From: Neodontobutis hainanensis
Lineage: Eukaryota; Chordata; Actinopteri; Gobiiformes; Odontobutidae
Reading direction: 5' to 3'
NCBI GenBank assembly: GCA_024349245.1
Contig: JALDNG010000022.1
Coordinates: 15,423,501 to 15,487,500 of the forward strand
Length of the DNA stretch: 64,000 nucleotides
Positions 50,401 through 62,400 of this stretch are shown here, in pieces. Under the pieces are notes generated by a model. That model had not been told where the DNA came from, did no database searches, and saw only the letters and a program-made list of their open reading frames with translations. The number at the start of each line of letters is the position of its first letter. Position 1 is the first letter of the stretch. A program made the position numbers and the translations under genes.

Positions 50401-53400
50401 TAATGTTTGGTTTAATTATCCTCCTTTCAATGCCAGTAAACAACTTAATATCACCAAAGCCATTAAAATTGAGATGATAGAGGGCTTCTCACTGCCCCGC
50501 CCTGAGATCTGTTTGAGATCTGTTTCACCGAATGCCACCCCTGGGACCACATTGTGTACGGCTGGTGATTGTTATGTCAGGGTTACAGTCATATAATACT
50601 GAAATTTATGTAATAAGTCCGTTGTTATTTATGTAAACTCATTTTTTTATACACTAGAATACACTGGAAAAACTAAAACTCTTTATTTTTTTTGGGTCGT
50701 AATTACTTAGCACAACCACTAAATATTATGTCTCCATCTTTATATTACATTTATTCCTTGAGTCCCATCACACAGGAGTCTTCTGGGAATTTACAACCTT
50801 TTCCCCGTCCAGTTTAGTTCACACGTTTTATTTTGTTGTGAGAAAATATATTTTTTTTATAAAACTGGGTCTTCTATTGAGCTCCACTGTTCATATCATA
50901 TTTTGCTGTTCATTCTGCTGAGAATACGCCTGTGTTAGTGTTAAACCTGAAACCATTTTACAGTGAAAAGTAATCTTCAGTATCAGGGCGTTTTATCCTC
51001 AAAAGGGATTTGAGATACCAACCTTTGAAATTCACAACCCATTTAAACCCTGTTTCTTTTCCCTCCATGTACCCATCTACTGTAACTACATGCACATTTG
51101 TTTATCTGTTTGTGTTTCTTGTCCAGTCCCCTGTGCACCACAGAACCTTAGCTTGCAACGAAGCTGTGACAGTGAAGTTATCCTCTTTTCTTGGAACTAC
51201 TCAGTCAACACAGAACTGTATAAAGCCAAATCGGTCGACTCCAAGGTACTGTATAACCCAAAACAAACTTTATCTATGGTTTGTGTTTGACAGAAAGAGC
51301 TCATATCAGATGGACAAACCTGTTCTTTCGTATATGCTCTTTAATTGATCTTTTCCCACTTCTCCAAACAATAAGCCCTTTCTCCTCCCCAGACACCTCC
51401 ACTAGCTTGATACACAAAGTTTGAGTTTTAGAGACCTCTGTTTGCAGGGAGTGGTCCAGGAGTGTTTGACAGAAGTGAACTCATGTTATTTCACACAAAC
51501 TGAGTGCGGTCGGCACTACTACTTCACCGTCTACTCCATGAGCGGCACTTGTAACAGCGAGATCAGCTCAACTGTTGACATCAGCACAGGTAACAGGATA
51601 TTTGAGATTTAATCATACAGTCTTCAGGGAGATTGAACAGCTCAGGTATAAACATGTCACGGCAGTGCAGTCTTCAAATGGTAGCTTTGTAGTTTGTAAG
51701 ACTTTAGGGAAACTGGCCTCATGTGAAAAACAAACAACAGCTTTTATTAATGTCCTTTGTTCTCCTAAACTAAAAAAAAAAAACAAAGGAATGTTTAGTT
51801 ATGTACAGTTAAACTTTACTCTTTGATGGGATATAATGAATATAACTAATTATCTTTTCCTCTGATTTCTCCAGCTCCCTGTATTCCAAACAGTGTTAAA
51901 ACCTCAGCCGACTGCAGCTCAAATGTTTTACTGACTAAATGGGACTTTGCTGAAGGAGCTCTGAATTACACAATGGAGGCCTATGGAAACATGGGCAACA
52001 ACAGCTACTACACCTGCACCACACACTCCAACTCCTGCTCTTTTCCGGGCATCAGCTGTGGAGAGTCCCTCACTATCTACATCACCTCTCACGATAACTA
52101 CTGCTCCAGTCCCAAAACGCTGGGGCCGGTGGCAGAAACAGGTGAGGCTTCTGTTTCTCTCAAGGGACACATACAGAATAAACAATATACAAATATAATC
52201 AATCTCAAAAACATAGTCTAAGAAAACTAGAGCTTTCTATTCCCTGCACATTTTCATATTTTCCACCACGACTACTGCTTTAAAAGTTGGAAATTTGTGT
52301 CAAACATAATACTACTAACAATTACCAGCAGTATTTCAGTCAGTTGTAATATTTCAGTGTTATTATAATTAGCCCAGTATCACGGTGGAATTGTTTTCAA
52401 TGCAATTAAAGTAGACAAAAGAATAAAACTTTGATGTAATCAATAAAGTGAGATTTGGTGAAAGGTAATAGAAAAGTTATGAAAAAATATTTGGGAAAAC
52501 ATGTATGAACGCCATTCTATAATAGGGCTGGATGGAAGGGGTGGCAGCAGGAAAACTATACTAAGTTTTAACCACAGACATTTGCATAATAAGATTATTC
52601 TTTGCAACACTCGTCTCTCTCAAACGTCTTTTTTAAAGTGTTAAAATCCTATTTCATTACAGCCACATTCGGTTTAAGTTTAGTTAAGTTCCGTTTGTCC
52701 TCCTCAGCGCCGTGTGTCCCTCAGAACATCGCTGCCTCTACCGAATGCAAGGCTGAATCCATCACTGTGACCTGGGACATTTCTGGCAGTGCTATCTTTT
52801 ACATTGCCATGGCCAGGGACAGTGCTGGCGCCCTATACCACTGTAACACACTGGATTTGACCTGCACCATACCAAACCTAAAGTGCGGGACTAATTACAC
52901 CGTCTACGTCATTGCCTCCAACCTCCTGTGCAACAGCTCCATGAGTGATCTCTTCCTCATAGAGACAGGTGCAGTCTTCTTCTCATCATTTACGTGTTTT
53001 AGTCGACTGTGACATTTATAAAAAAATCTCTACTTGTCACAGTTCCCTGTCCTTCGAATAACATTGTCACGACACTGGACTGTGCAACGAACGAGGCTCT
53101 GATTTCTTGGACTGCAGAGCCCAAAATCAACTCTTTCACAGCGACAATTCTGGACGAGAACAATGGCCTCCTCAGCTGCAGTTCTACTTCGACCAGCTGC
53201 ATTATATCTAACTTAAAATGTCACCAACGCTACACAGTTACTGTGACCAACCATGACGCCATTTGCCCCAGTACCACCTCTCACCCAGTCTACATGGATT
53301 CTGGTATGATTGCATTTGTATTTTTGCCCAATACTGTAAATGCTCATGACATTAGGAGAACATGAACTCATAATGACACCTTTTTTTTCATTTTTATTTT

Positions 53401-56400
53401 ACTGTTATCATTGTCCAGTTCCGTGTGGGCCTACTGTTTCAGCCAACGTAGACTGTGACACACAAATAATGACAGCCACTTGGGACGCGGTGAGTAACGC
53501 TTCCAGCTACAAGATCATGCTCTCAGACGGCGCAACAAAAACGAATTTCAGCGTCACCAATTCTACGTTTAGCTCCAATGATCTCCAGTGTGGAAAAACG
53601 TACACGCTGGATGTTAGCGCCATCATTGCAGGCTGTATCAGTCTACCCACAAAAGTGACTGTCAATCAAGGTAAAATAACTTTGCTTGATTGATTCATAC
53701 ACAGTTAAGTTTCTTTACACTTTCTTTTCTGATATGAGTTGATATTGTACTCTAACATTACTATTCTGATCCTATCCCAGCACCTTGTGTCCCAACTAAT
53801 GTAGTGGCACAGACAGTCTGCCAACAGAGTTTTGTCGACGTCACATGGCAAACAAGTGTTGGTGTAGTATTTCATAAAGCTACAGCTGTTTCCAGTGGCG
53901 CCTCAGGTGGAGTGCACTTCTAATGGGACCTCCTGCCGGCTTGAAAACCTGACGTGTGGCCAAACATATAATGCCACTGTTTCTGCTTCAGACAACCGGT
54001 GTTACAGCAAAAATAGTGTACTGCAACTGGTGACAGGTAAATGACAATAAAAATCAGCATTACTATTATTTAGCACGTAACTGTTACCTATTTTTTCTTT
54101 TGCAGAGCCATGCCCTCCATCTGGTCTGGTGGTCTCATTGCACTGTGCTGATAACTCGGCCATGCTCACCTGGAACAGCAGCTCCAATGCTGTGTCCTAC
54201 ACTGGGAAAGCCCTAAGCACAGGTGGACATGAAGTCACGTGTAGCGCTGGAGCAAACCTCATGTGTCGACTGGACGGTTTGCAGTGCGGACAAACATATA
54301 CGTTCTCTGTGACAGCTTCAGACAGCAAGTGCAAAAGTGCAGAGAGCAAGACTGTCACCTACTCCACAGGTGAGAGTTCATCTTAAAATGGCTATTGTTT
54401 AATGTAATTTTATAGTTTAGCTCTTGATATACATTTAAGTCTTATTTGTTTGTCTGTTTCAGGCCCTTGTCCTGTTACGAATGTTGCCAACACTGTGGAC
54501 TGTGTCAACAACTCTCTGACGACCACCTGGACGCTCGGAAACATCCCTGTGAACTACAGTGTTACTGCAGTGAAGGCAGACAACACAACTCTGCTCTGCA
54601 TAACTGACCAGTCCACTTGTGTTTTCAGAGGTTTATTGTGTGGAGAGCAGTACACCGTGACTGTCACTCCTGTCAGCAGCACATGCTCAGGAAAAAGCAG
54701 TAACCCTGAAGTGGTAAACACAGGTGAGTACATATGAGTAACCACACAGAGGCTAATCTATGTAAATAAATACTTTCAGTTCTTTTTAACTGTGAAGGAA
54801 TTTAGAATTTTTGGAAATTGATAATTAAAAATAAAAAACTGTTTACGTCTATCAATGTTTTTTTATTTGTTAGGTCATTGTCTCATTGCATTTCCTGTAT
54901 ACTACTTTTTGTTGTTTTGAACTGAACACAGTTAACAACGTTTTTATGTTATAAGTGAAAACAATTGTTTCTTTATCACTCTAAATTCCACTTGCACATG
55001 TTAAGTGTATTGGATACCACCAGTTATCAACGTCAATAGATAGTTTTGTTTATGGAGGGCATGAAAGCAACATTTTATGTCAGAGTTGCTGCTATTATTT
55101 GATGAAACAGTCCTTATTTTTTTACAGAACTATAATAAGTTATAGGGTTTTAACAAAGTATTATCTCTGGTATTCTTTATATCTATTTCAAATTGGACCA
55201 TTTGGAGCACTTAAATAATTTAGTTGCAATGTTTCACGGCCTGTTTTTTCATCTGCATGCTCTTTGTTCTTTCTCAGCCCCCTGTGTCCCCAGTAACATT
55301 GTGGGACAGATACAGTGTTCAGACAACACCCTGCAGGCATCATGGAAAAAGTCTGTCGGCGCTACGTCCTATCTGTCTACTGTGACTGGACCTGGGGGTT
55401 TCACATCGCCCTGTACCTCCAGAGACGAGGCCTGCTCCTTCCTAAACTTGGAGTGTGCTAAGACATACAATCTCTCTGTGGTGGCCTCCAACGACAGGTG
55501 TCAGAGCTCAGGAGCCATCTCAGTTCGGACTGGTAAGTTGTTGTGAGCAATAACATCCTGACTTAAACACACGTTACCATAAATGTTTTAAGGACCAAAC
55601 TAAATGGCACACAGTGTAATAATGTTTCTAACACTATTCTCTGTTGTAGCTCCCTGCCACCCGACCGATGTGGCCACTTCTCTGGCCTGTGACTCTGGTG
55701 TGGCCACAGTGACCTGGACCCCCAGTGCTGGAGCAGCTTACTACACTGTCCTGGCCCGGTTTAATGACCAGGATCACATCTGTGGCTCCACCGGCAGTTC
55801 CTGTAATTTCACAGACCTGTACTGTGGACAGGACTACGCTGTGATTTTACTGGCGGGGGACAGTGCCTGCAACAGCTCCATACTTACCACAAAAACTATA
55901 AAAACAGGTTTGTTATGGATCAGTTTTATCCTATGAACAGTGACATACATTTTCTAGTATAATTTAGTTTATAGTTATAATTGCTAAGAAAAATCTGCTG
56001 CTTTTTTGAGCAAATGTTTTATCTGAGATTGTGACTACGGTGAGAAAACTATGGCTCTTCTTGAGACAACAGAAATAAAAAAGTACTGAACCAACCAACA
56101 AAAACCTATCTGCAATTAAATCTAATGAGGACTGATGTTTGGTAAGCAACATAGGCCTCTTTTAGATCCAATAAAATAAAAGGCATCTGGACATTGGGTT
56201 AAAGAATATGTGATGTGTGCTGTGATTGGTGAAAAAGTTCATGAAATATTAAGAATCCGTTTTAATAAATCTTCAAATTATGACCAATTCTGTCGTATTC
56301 CAGCTCCATGTGCTCCAGTGATGCAGAACTACTCCCTGGACTGTGTCACCAACCATGCAGTGGTGCCCTGGGTTAAGGATGTTAACGCAGTTTCGGTAAC

Positions 56401-59400
56401 AGTCAGCGCTCAGTCCAGTCTGGGACACTCCACGTCCTGCAGCAGCTCCAGCAACAGCAGCTGTGTCCTGACTGATCTGAAGTGTGGCAACAATTACACT
56501 GTCACCGCTGTCGCACAAGGAGTACAGTGTCTCAGCAAAGCCAGTGTCCCCTTCAATATCGTCACAGGTGTGTTTAGACGTTAGACTTTCTGTAAAGAAG
56601 AGTGTATAATATGTCTGTGCAGCCTAGAATGAGTATTCATCTTCTTCTTGTCCATTAAAACTACTATATACAAACTAGATGCAACACATTTGTTTAAAAA
56701 TCCACTGGTTGTACCTCTTCCTGTATTTTCCAATAGCACCTTGCACTCCTGACAATGTCAACGTTGCCAATTCCTGTGAGACTGGCATTGCGATTGTGAG
56801 CTGGGACAAGACCCTGGGCGGAAAGACTTTCTATGTCACTGTTAGGTCTGGAACTGACGTGAAGTCCTGCAGCACAGCCACCACAGACTGCTCCTTTGAT
56901 TCAATGCTTTGTGGGCATTTGTATGATATTAAAGTGTTTGCCGTCGCTGACCAGTGCAATAGCAGCGTGCCCGGTGTCACACAGATACAGACAGGTAAGA
57001 AAACATGTTTATCGTCTGTTTATAAAATCATTATTTCACACTCACTTTGTCGTCTTTCCCCTCCAGCTCCGTGTGCTCCACAGGGTGTCGCTGCCTCTCT
57101 GGTGTGTAAAGACAACACTGGGTCAGTCAGTTGGACCGTCAGCCCCGGAGCTATTTCTTACAAAGTGAAAGCACTGAGTAGAGATGGTGATGTCATAGAC
57201 TGCACCACCAACACCACAACCTGTGATGTACCCAACATGCATTGCGCCCAGACCTACAGGATCACAGTCACTCCTTTCTCTAAAGAATGCCAGGGCTCAG
57301 ACAGTCAGGCAGTCAGCTATGTAGCAGGTAAAGAACAATGGCCCAATGGAGAGCACTTAGTGTTGTACTCAAGAATATGCCAGTTAAGAACAAATCAAGA
57401 CCAACATAGAACCAAGTTTTTAGGGATGATACTGAGTGTATTCTGTGGAATAATATCACATTTCCAAAATTTGACTTACCAACAAACTCATGGATCATTT
57501 ATGGGTACTTTTTATAAGGCCAGAAATAAGTTAGACTTAGACTTAGACAGACTTTATGGATCCACAAGGGAAATTGCTTGGTCACAGTAGCTCAATCACA
57601 CTAAAAAGGTATACAATACCTATTGTATAAAGCAATATGACAACATGACAACCATATGACTAAAGTACAATAGAATGGATAAAATATTAAATAAACAAGA
57701 TTTGCAAATTTACAAATCAACAAGAATATAAATAAAATAATAAATATAGAGAACATTTACTCATACAAAGGGATATAAGATAGTACTGTGTAATAATGTG
57801 TTGGATGATCATAAACATAAATAATACAGGATTATAACAAAGTGATAAGTGGTGTACAGCCGGATGGAATGTGGTATAAATTAAGTCCTGTTAAGAGTTA
57901 TTAAAAACTAAGGCTAAAGAGAATGCAAATTGAAACAGGATGTCGGTTTGTTAGGGTTGTGATGCAATTTGAAATATGCACACTGAAGTACTGTAGTAAA
58001 TGTCTTAATTTTTGCCTCCAGGCCCCTGTCCGCCCCCTGACGTCACCGTGACCCGACAGTGCAACGGTAACGTGGGTGTGGTGAGCTGGACGGCTGCCCT
58101 AAACGCAGAACTCTATGTGGCCACAGCCACAGGGACTTTGAACCAACAAAAACACAACTGCAGCTCTGACGGCACAAGCTGCTCCATCACGGACCTCCCC
58201 TGTGGAGAGACTGCCAGTGTTACCGTGGTTACCAAGGAGAGGGGCTGCTGGAGCGAACCGAGCGTGGCTTACACTTATGAAACAGGTTAGAGAAAAAAAA
58301 TAGCAGGCTGCATTTCTACAGCTTAGATTGCCCATTTTTAAAGCCAACAGCTAAGGCGCCTGGAGGACATTTTTCTGTTGTTGTTAATGTTATGTTCTAA
58401 ACCTTTATGGAAAATCGTCAATCAAATCAGTGTGCATCTCCATAAGCTCAGTTTGTCCTCTCTGGGCAGTTACAGAAACAGAAAAAGAGTGTTATATTAT
58501 GATTTATAATATGATACATGTAGAACTGAAAACAGTTTAAAATATTAAAATATATAAAAATAATTTTTATATAATTTCATCTTTTTGCACCCAGTACTCA
58601 TGTTCTCTTTTTTGTAACTAGTCATTTGCCCGCCAACCGGTCTGAGGGGAGTGACGACCTGCAGCAACAACGACATCACAGTCAGCTGGGACCCGATTCC
58701 AAAGACTGGTGTTACGTATTTCGTCCAAGCTAAGAAATCTGGAGGGGCCACTCAACAGTACAGCACACAGAGCACGTCCCAGAGGATCACGGGCCTGCAG
58801 TGTGGCGAGCTCTACACTGTCCAGGTTTCTGCTCAATACCAAGAGTGCACCAGTGTCCTGAGCGAGGCTGTTGAAATTCTAACAGGTTCATATCCACACG
58901 TTGTAATTAAAATGACAAACAACAATTGTAATGATATTTTAGTCATGATTATTACAAGGGGACATGTATTTAACACCAATTTTGGGTTTGAACAAAAAAA
59001 GCTGTGTCTAATGTGGTTTTATCTAAGCAGTGATAGTTACAGTTTTTGGTTTTATTTAGTGGCACTTTCTTCAGAGCGTTACATGTTTCTGTTCTCTTTT
59101 TGATCAGTACCTTGCACTCCAACCAACCTGTCTGCCAAATCCGACTGTGGGACAAGCTCAGGAACGCTGACATGGATGACGACTCTTGACTCTGCTAACT
59201 ACTCAGCCACTTTTACCGGGGACCACGGTCATGTGACTACCTGCACCACAAACTCAACGACCTGCACTGAGAAGCTGGACTGTGGACATCAGTACACTGT
59301 GTCACTCATCGCCTCCAGTTCAATGTGTAACAGTAGCTCGGCAGCCACTCTGGTGTTTAACTCAGGTAAAATTTAAATAGTTAACCTTACTCACTGCCAA

Positions 59401-62400
59401 TAACAATTCATACATACATTTCCGTGTACTAAAGATTATTCATTATTCATCATTTATCCTCCACAGCTCCCTGTCTACCTAACAATGTGTCTGCGACCCT
59501 GGACTGTCAAGCCAACTCCTTTACAGTGAAGTGGAATGGAAGCGCTAATCATGGCCCTTACTCGGCGCTGGCCATTGGGAGCGATGGCTCTCGTTTATCA
59601 TGTGACACCCCAAACACCCAGTGCACCATTTTGAAATTGAAGTGTGGCCTCTTGTACAGCATCATCGTCACCACAGCAAACGTTGACTGTGGGGTTATCC
59701 GTGACTCAGACTACAAAATACACTCGGGTAGTTACTATTCCAGGTTTAGTTATGTATGTGTTTATCTGCTGTCCCCAGAAGGTTGATAAGGCACATACAA
59801 AAAAACAGCTTGAAGCATAAATATTTGATCAATAATTGTGATCTATCTTCAATTTCTCTATTGTGTTTTTCGCTTTCAGCCCCTTGTAAACCAACTACAG
59901 TGTCAGTGGACTTGGACTGTGGCACCAATGAGGCAGTAGTGAGCTGGCTGAACACAGGCCCGAACCAAACGCAGGAAGTGACAGCACAGGACATCAGAGG
60001 AAATACTGTCACCTGCACCTCCTCCACGTTCAACTGCAACTTCACTGAGCTTCAATGTGGACATAACTACAACGTCAGTGTGGTCGGCAAAGCGGATTTA
60101 TGCACCAGCGATCCAGCTTATGGTCCAATGCTCTACACAGGTAATGGTTATTGGACTGATGTTATAAATAAATGAATACATACCTTGGATGTATACTAAA
60201 AATAAAGTAATTGTTTGTTTTTATGTAGAGTATATTAAATACTTTTTTTTTAATATGCTGTGACTTAAAACTTATAAAGAAGGGGAAATTTACTAAACAC
60301 TTTCAAAATAATTCCGGATAATTTCTATAAGTTTACTTTTTTCTTAAAAATTGTGCACAACGGTTAAAAAAATTACCTGTTTTGATAGACAATGGTTTAA
60401 GGACAAAGTAAATTACAGTAAATAGAGCTTTACCTGAATGTAATGATGTGTGACAAATGTCTTTGAAAACAAATGAATTCTTGTACTAAATAAATCTAAT
60501 CTTATTCCTTATTTAGCGCCGTGTGTGGCCACTCATGTGACGGCAAAATATGACTGTGACACCGGTATCACTGTGGTAATGTGGGACCTTGCCAACGGCG
60601 CCACATCGTACACGGTGGAAGCCAAAGGAGAGCTTGGCTATAACGCTCAGTGTGAAAACAGTGACACCAACTGTCACTTTCCGTCCCTGGCTTGTGGACA
60701 GGACTACAACATAACAGTGCAGGCTCACAACAGCAAGTGCATCAGTACAGTCAGCGAAACTGTTGTCACCACCACAGGTAAGAAAACGCAGCCTTGTGTA
60801 AAAAAGAGTCACTATGGGTTTAATGTTGTGTTTTTGAAGAATCTTCTAAGAAATTATATTGTGACAGTAAAAAATTTTAAAGATTAAAAAAATATTAAAA
60901 AGGCAGTTTAATAACAGATTTTGCAAGTGCTTTGCTGTAAGGTGGGGAAGGCCCAAGAGGCACCAAGTACTTTAGTCTTCATAATAATAGCATAGCAATA
61001 TAGAGGAAAATGTATTAAAGCTTTTTTTCTGTCCTTTTTGGCAGGTCCTTGTCCTTACATTGGCCTCAGCAGAAGCCTCGACTGTAGCTCCAACATAGCG
61101 GTAGTGTCCTGGACGCCTGGCAATGGCACCCTCTATTACAACGCCACCGCAACAGCCTTTAACATTGACAGCACAGAGACCTGCTCCTCCCCTGATTCCT
61201 CCTGTAACATCACCACTCTGCAGTGCGGCGAGAGCTACAAGATAGCAGTGGCCGGACAGGGACGTACATGCCCCAGTCCTTCCCAGGGATGGCAGAGGCT
61301 CCAAGCAGGTGAGAAACAAGCACTGAAATCACAAACAAGTTGACCTGTAGTTTTAATCAATAAATCAAGTGATAAATCATTTCTAGTGTAATTATTTAAA
61401 TGCTGCATGTTCTGCTGCAGCCCCCTGCCCTCCCCGTCTCCTGAGCGTCGACTCATCTTGTGATTCGAACAACATTGGGGTGCACTGGGAGATGTCGAAG
61501 GGCTCAGTGTCGTACATGGCTGTAGCTGAAAACCAAGCAGGAGAGAAGTGGATCTGTGAGACAGATAACAGCAGCTGTGAGATCACAAACCTGCCGTGTG
61601 GGCAGCAGTTTGACGTCTACGTTTCTGGACTTGATGGGGGTTGCATGGGAGCCAGAGGCAATGTGGGAGTTATTCAAACAGGTGGGTTTGTGTTTCCATG
61701 ATTCACTCTTTTATGCTTCCTAAAAGTGTAATAGATTTTGTACAATAACGTTACCATCTAATGTTTCTTCTTTGCTTTTGTCCAGCTCCATGTGTCCCAC
61801 AGAATGTCACGACCAAGCTGGACTGTCCCTCTGGTTCCCTCAACGTTAGCTGGGATTTACAGGGACGTACTCCTAGCGAAATAATTGTTAATATACTTGA
61901 GAATGGCAGGATCATCATCATATTCTCGTGCAAAACACTTGGTAGTGCCGGCCATAACTGTTGGGTTCCAAACATTCCCTGTGGCAGGAACTACGACGTC
62001 AATCTTGTGGCCAAGGAGCCCAAGTGTAACAGTTCATTTAGTGCACCAAAACCACTCTCTGCAGGTGGGTCTACAAACTGTCAAATAAAACAAAATAGAT
62101 AAAATAAATAAAAGTAATTAAAAACATGTTGGTCCTTTTATAGAATAAAAGTATTTTTGTAATAATGTCTTTGGATTTAAAAACTGTTGGTCTGCATTTC
62201 TGAGAACATGAGGCAGCTGTTTTCAGAGTTTAGCCGCAAAAACACTAAAAGCCCTTCTCTCTGTCTGGTCCTAATCTTGGCCAGCTTCAGCAGTCCACTA
62301 AATGCATGGTCCCTCTGCTTGGGTATTTAAATGTCTCACTTTAAAAAAAAATTAATAAAATACTTTCAACATATTTTTAAACATTCAGACACAAACCTTC

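Noticed and set aside
50396..50596. Open frame in the intron before FN3 repeat 5 of the second paralogue
   Set aside because: It has no FN3 motifs and no fitting splice sites in phase 1.
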